From Pyxicephalus adspersus (Eukaryota > Chordata > Amphibia > Anura > Pyxicephalidae): DNA of 64,000 nt. Where the stretch lies: assembly GCF_032062135.1 (NCBI RefSeq), contig NC_092870.1, positions 398,889-462,888 on the forward strand, given 5' to 3'. The position numbers and the translations under genes are program-made. A model generated the notes under the pieces. That model was not told the origin of the DNA and did not search any database. It was given only the letters and a program-made list of their open reading frames with translations. Each line of letters begins with the position of its first letter. The stretch's first letter is position 1. This document shows, piece after piece, positions 54,180 through 64,000 of the stretch.

Positions 54180-55030
54180 TTATATTGCCAGATTATCTGT
54201 GGATAAAACTGCATACCACACCCTAAAGGCATACAAAGGCATACAAATGAAAAAATGCCTTAGTAGAGAGAGACCATCAAACCCAGATGATAATCTTTTC
54301 ATTATTTCAATATATACTACAAAGAAACATTTTTACTATTGATGGAAAAGTGTACCTACAGGTCCAGGGGGTTGCTATAGGCACAACATGTGCCCCCTGC
54401 TATGCAAACATTTAACTGAGTGGGAGAGTGATCTCTTAACCACATTTAAGAAGGACAATAAGGACAATATCTTTTAGTGGCATAGGTACATTGATGATGT
54501 CCTCCTCCTCCGGACAGGCAGTCAGGATCAACTACAAGACTTCTTGAGCACCATTCAAAATAATAATTTTAACCTGAAATTTACTATGGATTTCAGAAAC
54601 ACCCAGCTCCCCTTTTTGGACCTGTACATATTCATTGGCAAAGATAATAAAATCTCTACAACCCTTTTCAGGAAACAAACAGCTGGCTCCTATGCAAGAT
54701 CAATGATCAAGTGTATTTCTTACAGCCAGTACGTTAGACTGCATAGGAATTGTTCAATGGAAAATGATTTTAAAATTGAGGAGAAAGCCCTTCAATTAAG
54801 ACTCATAAAAAGAGGATATGCAAAGAAACTTACAATAAAGCGAAAGGACATGACAGACAGCATCTCTTATTTCAAGAATCTACACCTCAAAAGAATAAAG
54901 GCTATCCCAACACTCGGATAATTACCAAATAAAATCATCAACATGAGTTGATTCGAAAAATCTGTCCGAAACACTGGCATATCTTACAGATGGACCCCCG
55001 ACTCTGTAAATGTATTGATAAAAAATAACC
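54180..55030 (+). pseudogene. Penelope-like element reverse transcriptase
   Basis: With three frameshifts: V-A-I-G-T-T-C-A-P-C-Y-A-N near 54375 and W-H-R-Y-I-D-D-V-L-L-L near 54480 (intact YIDD catalytic pair). The 125-codon frame from 54544 then gives F-L-D-L-Y-I near 54615, T-T-L-F-R-K-Q-T-A near 54660 and R-L-H-R-N-C-S near 54733. This set and spacing is characteristic of Penelope-like (Neptune-type) RT. A closing C-P-K-H-W-H-I-L-Q-M-D-P-R-L near 54965 is the PLE C-terminal block. No GIY-YIG endonuclease was found downstream. Confidence 0.85.
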
Positions 55031-55552
55031 TGTGAGCTAAGGGTTACACAAATATTTTGGATAGAATTTGGTTTTGTTTCTACTACCTGGAGGTTGCTAA
55101 TTTTTTCCTTTTTTCCTTGTATATTTCCTTGTAAACCCTTTTTTATACTCATTGTAATTCTACGTTGATATCGTCTCAGGTGCAAACACATGAGCAACAT
55201 TGTAACCAAACAATATTGGAACCTGGATATTATATGTTTTAACACTATGTGAGTTCCATGGTATATCTATCTGATATGCCTAGACCTATTGACAAACTGA
55301 GTATATTTACCGTATACTTACCAGACATCTCTTAGATACAAACATTCATTATATTCACCTCTCTATTCCTTTCAGTATTCCATTCAACATGATTATGCAT
55401 GTTTAACCACAAGATTTGTACCTTTATGATTTTTCCCCCTGGTTGTAGGATTGGCACACATACGTTTAATTTTATTTTCTTGCTTACTCTATAGCACACA
55501 TAAACATACATCTCCATCTAATAATACATCCTATGAATAATAACAAATAAAT
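55031..55552. other. AT-rich, no domain recognised
   Basis: Would contain the PLE endonuclease if the element were complete, but no GIY-YIG-like motif is visible in any frame. Minus-strand frames at 54922-55517 have no motif. Confidence 0.4.
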
Positions 55553-56077
55553 TGTAAGGCCCTGGTCGACACCAGTCCTCACCAGACACCAGTGCCCCAA
55601 TCTAACACTGCAGTCTTCACCTTTAGTAAGACCCCGCTCAGCCTTGGTAGACAGGTTATGTCTCCCAGCACTCGGTTGCCCCCAGGACATATTGCGCAAG
55701 GGATGGTGTCTGGGGATGGTTTGGCAGCAAACCAGAAGCCCAGAAATAGAAGTACCAAGATTCCAAGAGACTAGCCCAGAATTCAGAGCCAGAGATCTTA
55801 ACTGATAATCCATCTACCAGACACCCCTACACAGGGGCAAAACAAAAACAGTCAAGATCACAGGCAAACGTCGGTCCAGGGAGCATAAACTCGCAAGGTC
55901 AGAAACAGGCAAGGTCAGTCAACAGTGAATCAGCATAGCACAGCACAGATTAGCCCAGCTATACACTACAATAGGCACTGGTGACTGGGAGCAGAGAGAC
56001 TATAACGTCCCATCAGCCAATGGCAGTGCAGGACTAAGTAAGGAGGTAACTGCCTCTAAAATCCCCTTCCCCTCACA
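55553..56077 (-). mobile_element. Possible LTR (TGTAAGG...CCTCACA)
   Basis: GC-richer block with short inverted ends TGTAAGG/CCTCACA and the base composition of the LTRs elsewhere in the window. The CAAGGTCAGAAACAGGCAAGGTCAG tandem words near 55898 are typical of an LTR read on the minus strand. No target duplication was found. Confidence 0.4.
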
Positions 56078-57149
56078 GAGTGGTGTTGGGGATGCTGATA
56101 AAATACATCAGGCTGCATTTATACTGCAGTGGTGCACAGCACGGAGTCGCTGAACAGTTGAGCATCTCCTAACATAAATAAAAAATTATATATGTTTCCC
56201 TTCCCCCCCTTGCGCCCCCTCCTCTTTTGTCTGTGCTCCTTCATCTAGCGGGAGACAAAGCGCCTCCCGGTGTTTCCCACTGATACGATGTATGGCTTGT
56301 TAGGCCGCACGTTGGGCAGCAACTGTCATCCGTTCGGTATACGAGAATAGCAGCATACCATTCATCCGCCTGACTATTAAGGTAGGGGCGGATCCAAAAA
56401 CAGGAATAACTCCTCCATACACACCCCATACCTACTGCGCATGAGTGTCATCACACACAGGCGCACTGACACCAGAGTGATGCCAACTCCTCGCCTATTC
56501 TAGGCTGCTACTCTGTATCATTTCTAAGGTAAGACACAACTTCTGAACCCTTTTCTTTTGGATAGAAACATACCTAGTATCATTTCAAGAGGTTTAAAGT
56601 ACCTTTTAACTGGCATGGCTATAAAACCTTTCTACATAAGAGCAACTGTTAAAATGAGTGGTTGATGTTAATAATAACATACATTATACCAGTAATAAAC
56701 AAACATTTTAGCATATCTTTCTTCAAGAATTATCCCTCTTCATGGGATATTTATATATCTTTATAGTAACACTATTCACGTAAATCTTTTACCCTATTAA
56801 ACCATCCTATTTATTAAGATATAGATCACCCCATCGTACTCAACAAGAAGTTTATTACCCCAAATTAAAACCCAATATACCCAATAAGGTAAGTTGCTGT
56901 ATTTCCCAAAGTTTACAAAGATGAGATTAAGCCCATAGCAGGGCTAAATAAATATAGTTTTGTAAAGAGCATGGCAGTGGGTAACAGAACAATTCAATAG
57001 AGTTTTTTTGCAACCGTTGCACATAAGGGACGTATAAAGCAAGCCATGCAAAACCTAAACATAATTTAGGTAGAGATGCCCTTAAAAGTGAATAAAATAA
57101 CCCTATAAGCCAAAATTGTGTGGATACCCCTCTAACTTATACATTTCAG
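56078..57149. other. Unassigned; possible PLE 5' region near 56240-56480
   Basis: The minus strand near 56430 reads GCGCAGTAGGTATGGGGTG and stays open for 62 codons, reminiscent of GC-rich 5' parts of amphibian retroelements, but no motif supports it. The rest is AT-rich without signals. Confidence 0.3.
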
Positions 57150-57450
57150 ATGCACAAAGTTGGTTCCATAAAGACAGTTTGATAAGTTTGGCATGAAGGA
57201 ACTTGACTAACCTGTATAGAGCCCCAGTCTCAACCTTTTCAAAATACCTTCAGGATGAACTGGAATACCAATTGCAAGCTAGGTGTTTTAGTCCAATATT
57301 AAGAGCCTATCCAGCCTCTCAAAAGTTATTTTTGCTGAATGGGCACACGTTTCCAAGGACACAATATTTGGAATGCATTCTTAAAAGTGTGGAGGCTGTT
57401 ACAACCACAAAGGGAGAGGGGCAACTTAATGTTAGCACCCTTGATTTTGA
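57150..57450 (+). pseudogene. Tc1/mariner-type transposase C-terminal relic
   Basis: Frameshifted reading gives K-F-G-M-K-E-L-D near 57180, an S-P-S-L-N block near 57225 and L-Q-D-E-L-E-Y-Q-L-Q-A-R-C-F near 57250, ending V-E-A-V-T-T-T-K-G near 57390. This parallels the relic at 1300-1690 (G-E-L-E-C-Q-L-Q-A-R). In Tc1 enzymes the S-P-D-L-N-P-I-E block carries the last catalytic acidic residue; here it is decayed. Confidence 0.65.
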
Positions 57451-57599
57451 AACAAGATGCCCAACATGCTCATATAGGTGTGATGTATCCACTTTTGACC
57501 ATATGGTGTAAAAAATAAATGGGAAGAAGAAATCCTTTACACATCTCGTTATTGAATTGGCCATATCCATACTTTTCATTCTAAATTTTGTCCCCCTCC

Positions 57600-58510
57600 T
57601 ATCCAAAATCTCGGCAGACCTGAAAAAGTGGGATAAGTCGTCCTTCTTGTGGTTTGGGTGATCTGTATCCTTAAAATGAATATCTTACAGAGACTTTTGT
57701 ACCTGATGCAAACAATACTGATCCATACACCAGATTCATTTTTTAGATTCCTGTTTTCAATTTTCTGAACTTTCTTATGGGGTCAAAAAACCTCGAGAAT
57801 TGTGTTCCACCTTCTAGCGGGACCCAAACACCGCAGAGGAATAGGACTCCCTGATGTTTGCAATTGACTGGCAGGCTAACACCCAATTGAAAGATTGGAT
57901 CTCCCTAGAACAAATTTACCGCCCCTTTGGGTTTAACCCCGTGGCTTCAGAGACGAGACGTGAACGCAAGACTTCTATCCCACCCTTTCATTGGCACCTT
58001 GCTGAAGATATTTTTAACAGTGGTCTGTAAATTTAAAATAACATCAGTACCAGGCCCGCTTACCCCTGTCTGGTCCAGCCCAGCCTTCCCACCAGGTCAA
58101 TCTGATAACTTTTTTGAAAGAATGGCGTGACAAGCATCAGTTACCAGCCAGACACTTTTACGTAGGGGGAAAGTTTAGTGACAGACAATCATTACTGGCA
58201 GAAACTGAAGGAGCCCCAATACCATGGTGGATTTACCTACAAGTAAGACATTTTTTGTTCGATATGAAAGAGCAATTCTCTAGACAGCTCACCCCCTTCG
58301 AGAAACTATCTGCAGCCACAGGCCTACTTCGACAAAGGATTTTAGCTATATACGGAATCCTCTCCTGTCCTCCAGAAAGCTCTTCAGATTGTTTCCGTAA
58401 GCAGTGGGAATCAGATCTGAACCAGACTTTTACGGATGAGGAAAGGGAAGATATCAACGTATTGACAGTTAAAGGATCGCAAAATGTTAAACATTCAGGA
58501 AGTGAGTAAA
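57600..58510 (+). pseudogene. L1 ORF2 C-terminal half
   Basis: Shows L-K-M-N-I-L-Q-R-L-L-Y near 57672, F-L-W-G-Q-K near 57775, A-G-P-K-H-R-R-G-I-G-L-P-D near 57815, and a 131-codon open frame (58114-58509) with P-W-W-I-Y-L-Q-V-R-H-F near 58215. This is the region after the RT palm in L1/Tx1 ORF2. Frames are broken near 57660, 57870 and 58100. Confidence 0.75.
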
Positions 58511-59046
58511 AAAAAACCCACAGCTACTGAAGAAGATATATCTCTCAGTAGCTATAAGTGAATTAAACAGTGGAGATAAATGTTAGATGTTCACGAAAAG
58601 AACAACAGGAAACACAATAGACATTTGTAACATACAGATATATCACATCCAGAGTTTCTGGGTAGTACAAAAGCCAACAGGTGATTTGGACCATAAACAT
58701 TTACCAAAAACTGAAATATCCTTTTCAGATAGACTGTTTAAACTGTGGTGGTGTACCGTTCGTAATTCCAACATTTGTAAACTGTCCAGTTCCTGGAGAG
58801 TGGATAAATCAACATTCATCTCTTTGTTTTTGTGTTTTTGGAATAGGTTGCCAATTTCAACTATATGGATTTTCATATTTCTCAGGGACTCTGACAGTGA
58901 AAATGTGTTGCTTGAGTCCATAGGTTAATATGAGCAGGGGCATAATCAGGAAATATAGTATAGACATCTCACCAATGCAGTCCCCAAAAAATAAGAAGCC
59001 ACCAAAGTAATGCCAGCACATTAATTCTAACTTAAGTCCATCTTGG
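58511..59046. other. Unassigned stretch with opposing open frames
   Basis: A 92-codon minus frame (58643-58921) and an overlapping 113-codon plus frame (58587-58928) have no recognised motif. One of them may be the remains of a retroelement gene, but I cannot choose. Confidence 0.3.
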
Positions 59047-59642
59047 GGTCACGGGTAACAGGGGAGGGGAGGGAAAAAGAAAGGGTTATACTCTGGACTA
59101 GGCCTCCTGTGGCTAGGGAAAAGGGAATGGTCACCCCTTGCAGACACCCTAACCTTGCCCTAACTCCTAACTGTATGAGTATCCCCTGATGGTGGAAATA
59201 CTCATACACAGGAACCTGGTCCCTACTAGCCCTGTATAGCCCTAGCAGTAGTGTCTGGCTTGAGACTGCTGGTTCCTTCCCCTATGAAGGACCCAGTGTC
59301 TCCCTGAGGCCTAGTAAACAACTAAATAACCACAAGACCCCAAAACACCAAAAGACCAAAAGTAAAGCAACTTATCTTATTAGCAGATATAAACAGGAAC
59401 TCAGGATGGCACAACACTCCAGCTCTTCACAACCCAGCAGTGAATATCAACCGCATAGCATGAAGTGTGAGGCCAGACTAAATGGTGGAGCAGTAATGAC
59501 CACCAGCTGCACCTGATACAAGGTGAGTGGTCATTACAAACAACAACACAGAAACAAGTAAAAACAAAGAGACTGTCAGATAATCTCACATGCAGCTTGT
59601 CTGACAGATCCTCAAACTTCCGTCACAGAAGGGACCGTGACA
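59047..59642 (-). mobile_element. Solo LTR, TGTCACGG family, with CTTGG duplication
   Basis: On the minus strand it starts TGTCACGGTCCCTTCTGTGACGG and ends CCTGTTACCCGTGACC (consensus CA end changed), with CTTGG outside both ends (59042-59046 and 59643-59647). The family also appears truncated at 20539-21043 and as the tail of the mosaic LTR at 40561-40701. No internal sequence attached. Confidence 0.85.
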
Positions 59643-60228
59643 CTTGGGCTGTATTAGAAATTGAAGGTCATATGGGTGACCAATCAGAGCTGTTTATAAA
59701 CTGGAATTCTTTAAACTCAACTTGAAACCTGAACGGTTAAGGAGGAGTGGATAACAGACATCAAGCTTCTAGCTTCTTATTAGGAGCCCATCAAAAATGA
59801 CCTTCATGAACTGGAAGCATATGTGCCTTTTTGAGAAAACAAAAGTTCTATACAGGTAAATTAGAAACCTAAATTCAGTGATGGCACAATATTATTCTCC
59901 TATTTCTAGAAATTTGGAGTCAAAACAGCTAATCAAACCATGCAATAAATATTCTTTAAAATGTAAAGCATGATATGGATCCAGCATGCTCATTGGAGAT
60001 TTTTTTTATAATAAATGTTTATTCAATTTTCCAAATTTGTATAACAATACAGACATTACAAATCAAGCAATAATAAAAAAAAAATATAAACACACAGGAA
60101 CAATCCCAAGCAGAGACGACAAGAAAACAAAACGTGGAGAAAAATACAAAACAAATATCACCAAAACAACAATACAAAACAAACATAACATAAGTCCTAA
60201 GGCCAGAGGACACACATAATAAATATTA
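59643..60228. other. AT-rich; LINE-like 3' tail at 60000-60225
   Basis: From 60000 the minus strand ends GGAAAATTGAATAAACATTTATTATAAAAAAAA, like a polyadenylated LINE 3' end, preceded by T/G-rich sequence. No coding part is attached. The remainder has no signals. Confidence 0.4.
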
Positions 60229-60740
60229 CAGGTTGACATTTAAAAACTGGGCCATCGGTTCCTACAGATTTCCGGCATGGATTTCGGAGCGCATTTTCAA
60301 ATTTACACTGTTTTCTGGAGGCGCCATTTATGTTTTGATGGCGCTGTACTCCAGAGTCAGCTGTTGGGTCTTGCTTGCACGTGCTTTCCTGCTCATTCCT
60401 TCTCATTTATTTGCTGCTGTCTAGCTCCATTATAGATTCAGCAAAGAAAAGAGGTGTAAAACGTAAACATCATGCGTTGTCGATCGCAGAGAAAGTGGAA
60501 ATTCTAAGAAATGTAATAGCGGCATGTCTGTGTGAACCATTTGTGAAACATACAACATTGGCTCTTTAACGGTATGATATTAAAAAGCAGAAAGAAAAAC
60601 TGCTGAAGTTCTTTTCTGACAGTGGATCAAAAAAGTGCATGTCAATGGATGGAGGGAAAAAGTTCCGAACTGGACCAAGTTCTCATAACCTGGTTTAATC
60701 TTCGTGTAAGTGAAGGTGTGGAAATTTCGGGTGATTTATT
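60229..60740 (+). pseudogene. Tigger/pogo transposon 5' end and N-terminus
   Basis: Starts with TA then CAGGTTGACATTTAAAAA, a Tigger-type terminus. The N-terminal helix-turn-helix reads K-R-K-H-H-A-L-S-I-A-E-K-V-E-I-L near 60465. After a stop it continues Y-D-I-K-K-Q-K-E-K-L-L-K-F-F near 60573 and M-D-G-G-K-K-F-R near 60650. These are CENP-B-type DNA-binding segments. The element is split by piggyBac copy B and resumes at 63410. Confidence 0.75.
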
Positions 60741-61091
60741 ACCCCCCTAGCTATCTAATTCTGTCTGTTTTTTGGTGCAAAAAGTGATACAATTCTTTTT
60801 GCATAGAAATTTGTTGTTTATATTGTGGGCCTGTTATTCTTAGGATTAACTCCTGGTTTTGATAAATATATTTATTTATTATATTATAATCATAAATTAT
60901 AATATAATAAATAATTATAAATAACAATTATAAAAAGTAATGAAATAATAGACCACAACAATGCAATTTATCAAAAAAAAAAAATTTATCAAAAAATTTT
61001 ACTGAAATTTGTCCAAACAAGGGTGCAATAATATTGATAAATAATAGTATAAATTAAATGTAGATTTTAGAAAAAAAAAATATTTACATTT

Positions 61092-61480
61092 CTAGTAGAC
61101 ATCCCGGGTGTGGTAGATTTTGAAGCAGGGTGCTGCACAAAGTCCAACATCACAGTCAGGACAGTAGAACCTGGTTTCCTTGCGTTTCTTCCTTCCACTG
61201 TCATCAGCCTTTGAGCAGCAAACCATGCACATCCTTGTAGTTGCTGCCTTTCTCTGGGTTGGTGGGATGAATTCAGTGAAGTGACAACCACTCAGGCGTT
61301 CTGGGTTGACAACGGTAGCAGCAAGAGGTCCAGGTCTATTCAAGCCACTGATGGTGTTTGGTGGTTCTTGACTATGGATTTGGAAATTTGCAAAATGAAT
61401 TCTAAATGATTCACAGGCCTTTGACTTTTTCTGTACAGAATGTAGGCATTCCATAGGCACTGCTCAACAAGATGCCTGAA
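61092..61480 (-). pseudogene. piggyBac C-terminal cysteine-rich domain
   Basis: The minus-strand frame shows C-M-V-C-C near 61225, then R-K-E-T-R-F-Y-C-P-D-C near 61155 and L-C-A-A-P-C-F-K-I-Y-H-T near 61110. This is the C-x2-C...C-x2-C...C...H zinc-binding tail that helps piggyBac transposases bind their ends. The frame is open from 61460 to its natural stop at 61092. Confidence 0.85.
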
Positions 61481-62415
61481 AATCTTTTTGTAGTACTTCC
61501 TTTGCTGTTTCCTCATCGCTGGTTAGAATGTCATAGCTTGGTCAGCTTTGTCGACACCTCCCATGGTGTTGTTATAGTCAATCACCACCTGTGGCTTCAT
61601 CACTTCTTCCCCACGTTCTGTGTGTACCAGAGCAGTGGAGGCATTATGGACAGTACCCATCAGGCACATCTTTTGTGTCACGCAACAATTTCTCCTGTCT
61701 TCAGCTTCCCTTTTGCAAACAGCGATGGCAGGTTGCGCCGGTTAGCCCTAACGGGTCCATAGGCATCTGTTCTGTGTTGCAAAAAGAACTCCTAAAGCTC
61801 AGGAGATGTGTAGAAATTGTCAGTTGCGACACAATAGCCCTGATGTAGAAATGGCTCAATGAGAGATAGCACTGAAGATGTTGCCAATCCATAATGGCTG
61901 TATCTGGGGTTGAACTGTGTACCTTTTCCAGTGTAAAGTACTGTATTCCATATGTAGCCAGATGAGGATTCGCACAGCATAAACATTTTCACGCCAAATC
62001 GTGCCCTCTTTGACGCAATGTACTGCACCCAGCTGAGCCTCCCCTTGTAAGCCATTAGACTTTCGTCAATGCTGACATCTCTTTCTGGCACATAGGTTTG
62101 CTGGAAATTTTGTAGAATCATCTGAGACACTTCCCAAATTTTCCCCAGTTTTGTTGCAGGATGGGTAGTCTAATCAAATTCTTCATTGTTTGCGAAGTGC
62201 AGGTACTTCATGATGAGGGAAAATCAGTATTCTGGCATGACTGTGCCAAAGAATGGAGTGGCAATAATTTTATTATTGGACCAGTACCACTTCTGCAAGG
62301 GTTTGCCCACAACTCCCTGCAGGATCACCAAGCCCCAAAACAGCCAAATGTCATCCTTGGTCACAGGTTCCCACTTTCTGCTTCTTGCTTCTTGCAAACC
62401 TGTTGTTGTCCAGCG
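61481..62415 (-). pseudogene. piggyBac DDE catalytic core
   Basis: Reading down the minus strand: W-L-F-W-G-L near 62320, M-K-Y-L-H-F near 62200, then the 112-codon frame with D-V-S-I-D-E-S-L-M-A-Y-K-G-R near 62060 (first catalytic Asp), S-K-R-A-R-F-G-V-K near 62005 and Y-C-V-A-T-D-N-F-Y-T-S-P near 61810 (second catalytic Asp). Below 61790 it is frameshifted, and the D-x-N-M-G-G-V-D block is recognisable near 61560. Two stops near 62160 and 61790 and a deletion inactivate it. Confidence 0.85.
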
Positions 62416-62489
62416 TACCTGCTTAAAACCAAAAAAAAAATGTATTTTAGGATATGTTCTTTTATAGTGTGGTGAAGGTTGCTAGTAAT

Positions 62490-62660
62490 ATGTTAGCAAA
62501 CACTTTAAAAAGTTAGCAAACAGAACCGCATACATGTTTGCATAAAAAAAAATTTAGCAAACAAATTCAAAATATTTGCAAACACAGAGCAGCTTATCTG
62601 TTGGTCTCCGCAACAATGCGCAGGTGAGATGCCTTTTGGATGCCATGTGGTCAAGTCTCC
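62490..62660 (-). pseudogene. piggyBac N-terminal stub and repeat
   Basis: Starts M-A-S-K-R-H-L near 62653, identical to copy A, then is cut within about ten codons. The AGTTAGCAAACA repeat (62495-62590) follows, so the acidic leader and dimer region seen in copy A are missing here. Confidence 0.6.
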
Positions 62661-63409
62661 AATAATCAGTCAGGAACAATCAAGGTCAAAGACAAAGTGA
62701 TCAAATGATACATTCAGGAAGTGATTTATAAGTCATCAAAAGTTCAACAAAAGGTCAGATCAAGGTCAGGGCTAATAGTGGGCAAAATGTAAATCAGGGC
62801 ACAGGGCACTGATGTTTGGTGCACTAAAATATGTATTTATACATTTATTATGTGTTTTTTGGTGTTTTATACTGTAAAAACTATTTAAAAGCGGATTACA
62901 TTGTAATCCGCTTTTAAATTTCCTGCCTGGCCATACCCCTAGAATCCATCACGCCATTCGCATGAACCAGAAGATGTCACACGGGTGATGAGAGTGGGGA
63001 TGTGTCTCACCCCCCGAATCCACCAATGCTGCTGCTCGCATCACCAGGAAGATTTTGCGAACATCACATCTTCCGGGTGATGCGAGGAGCAATAGTAAAT
63101 TCCGGGAAATCACCACTGGCATCACCCCTGGAATTTACTATTGCTGCTTGCATCAGAAGTCCTGCATTGTGCATCGCATCTAACTGGTGATGCGAGCAGT
63201 GTCGTAGCCGGGACCCCGGGTGGCATTACACGGTAATCTGCTCTTACATTTTCCTGCCACGCCCCCTAACAGACAGACGCCCCAGCATCAGAGCGGGATC
63301 GTTGGATCGCTGCTTGATCGCGATGCGCAGGTAAGAGGGGCTTTTTTTTACCTTTTTGCAAGTGAAATCCACCCCGAGTCACACTCGGGATTACCGCTAT
63401 GGGTGTTAA

Positions 63410-63724
63410 AGAAACAAGCCAAATAGCTGGGATTGCAACACAAGTGTGAGTATTCAGAAGGTTGGCTGCATCATTTCAAGTCGCGACATGGCTTACAGTT
63501 TCGTGTGGTGTGTGATGAAAAATGTTCAGCAGACAAAGATGCGGCTAGTGCATGCATGTGGATAAAATTGCAAAGTTAGTGATGAACATTTAGGTCCTTA
63601 ACAAGTGTACAATGCTGACGAGACGGCCTTGTTTTGGAGATGTATGCCAAAAAAAACTGTGACAACTGAGGATGCAGAATCGACATCGGAGTTTAAAGCT
63701 GCGAAGGATCGTGTCACGGTAATG
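63410..63724 (+). pseudogene. Tigger/pogo transposase core, partial
   Basis: After the piggyBac insertion the Tigger frame continues: G-W-L-H-H-F-K-S-R-H-G near 63462, C-S-A-D-K-D-A-A near 63530, and a frame from 63605 reading V-Y-N-A-D-E-T-A-L-F-W-R-C-M-P-K-K-T. The N-A-D-E-T block contains the first catalytic Asp of the DDE_1 domain. It ends at K-D-R-V-T-V-M near 63722, where another element inserted at a TA. Confidence 0.85.
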
Positions 63725-63726
63725 TA

Positions 63727-64000
63727 CCGTGTTTCCCCGAAAATAAGGTACTGTCTTATATTTATTTTTCCTCAAGAAGACACAATATGGCTTATTTTCA
63801 GGGGATGCCTTATTTTTATTAAGTATGGTACAACGATCTACATTTATTCAAATATAGTTAAGTCGTCTTCTTCTGGAACATCGTCATAACTCTTCAAACC
63901 CAGAATTCCATCCTGAATTTCTTGCAACTCCATTTCCTTTAGAACTATTGGCCCCAATCTTTCATGTCGAGCAATAGAGCTCATCTCTCTGGGCTTAGTA
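63727..64000 (-). mobile_element. End of a TA-flanked DNA transposon running off the window
   Basis: Starts after TA with CCGTGTTTCCCCGAAAATAAG, a known type of DNA-transposon terminus, followed by AATAAG-rich subterminal repeats (TGGCTTATTTTCAGGGGATG). A minus-strand frame enters from beyond the window and ends within it (see next feature), so this is probably the 3' end of a coding copy. Confidence 0.65.
63844..63999 (-). CDS. C-terminal part of a transposase-like protein (partial)
   Basis: A 51-codon minus-strand frame is open from the window edge to a TAA at 63844-63846. It reads I-A-R-H-E-R-L-G-P-I-V-L-K-E-M-E-L and ends with an acidic tail Y-D-D-V-P-E-E-D-D-L. AATAAA-like words follow within 40 bases, and the terminal inverted repeat lies about 115 bases downstream. 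Position and acidic tail suggest the C-terminus of a pogo/Tigger-like transposase, but the diagnostic core lies outside the window. No stop interrupts it here. Confidence 0.5.
   Translation of the reverse strand, partial: TKPREMSSIARHERLGPIVLKEMELQEIQDGILGLKSYDDVPEEDDLTIFE

Larger units (their letters stand above)
60741..63405 (-). mobile_element. piggyBac-type transposon copy B
   Basis: Ends are CCCCCCTAGC at the left and, in reverse complement, CACCCATAGCGGTAATCCCGAG at the right. TTAA is intact at 63406-63409 and degraded to TTA at 60737-60740. Same family as 17330-19424: both share the ATTATAATATAATAAATAATTATA patch near the left end and the AATCTGCTTTTAAATTTC palindrome near the right. 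It keeps the catalytic core and the C-terminal cysteine-rich domain but lacks part of the N-terminal region. Confidence 0.85.

Noticed and set aside
3100..64000. CRISPR arrays, tRNA or rRNA genes, bacterial operons
   Set aside because: The tandem arrays present have no spacer pattern, no cloverleaf or rRNA core was recognised, and the coding content is eukaryotic retroelement and transposon sequence.

Overview
This window looks like vertebrate nuclear DNA, most probably from an amphibian (frog-like) genome. The case rests on its repeats: CR1 LINEs with ATGTAAC-type tails, L1/Tx1-type LINEs, Ty3/gypsy chromoviruses, a Penelope-like element, piggyBac, Tigger, Tc1 and hAT transposons, and TAA-flanked Harbinger-type MITEs. 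The species call is inference. There are no prokaryotic operons, CRISPR arrays, or tRNA or rRNA genes that I can see. Almost everything recognisable is a decayed mobile element. One short open stretch at 3105-3298, beside a 73-base assembly gap, is a possible host exon, but I do not recognise its product.

Layout: 1-7 kb is AT-rich unique or ancient DNA with a hAT end, a Tc1 fossil, the candidate exon, a 27-bp minisatellite, a Harbinger-type MITE and two hammerhead-like motifs. 7-11.7 kb is a gypsy pol relic split by a minus-strand LTR element (about 8.95-10.75 kb). That element carries a gag-like start followed by fragments that read as host NASP and host CTCF. 11.7-16.7 kb is a CR1 LINE split by an L1 with a perfect 14-bp target duplication. 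16.7-19.4 kb holds piggyBac-related copies. 19.7-24.8 kb has several solo or truncated LTRs. 24.8-29.2 kb is a minus-strand endogenous retrovirus relic. 29.2-31.7 kb is a large imperfect inverted repeat. 31.9-34.8 kb has two MITEs and a solo LTR. 35-37.8 kb is a minus-strand CR1. 37.8-44.6 kb is a minus-strand L1 split by a chromovirus (38.5-40.7 kb). 44.6-50.8 kb is a plus-strand L1 interrupted by a dispersed repeat, a CR1 (itself interrupted by a hAT piece) and a solo LTR. 50.9-59.6 kb has a textbook hAT MITE, LINE pieces, a Penelope-like RT and more LTRs. 60.2-64 kb is a Tigger transposon split by a piggyBac, then the end of another transposon that runs off the window.

The elements form a readable layering: gypsy contains an LTR element, CR1 contains L1, L1 contains a chromovirus, L1 contains CR1 which contains hAT, and Tigger contains piggyBac. 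The most unusual item is the chimeric LTR element at 8.95-10.75 kb, in which LTR, gag-like start, NASP-like segment, 66-bp coding repeats and CTCF-like segment share one strand. All protein identities were made by eye from motifs; no database search was possible.
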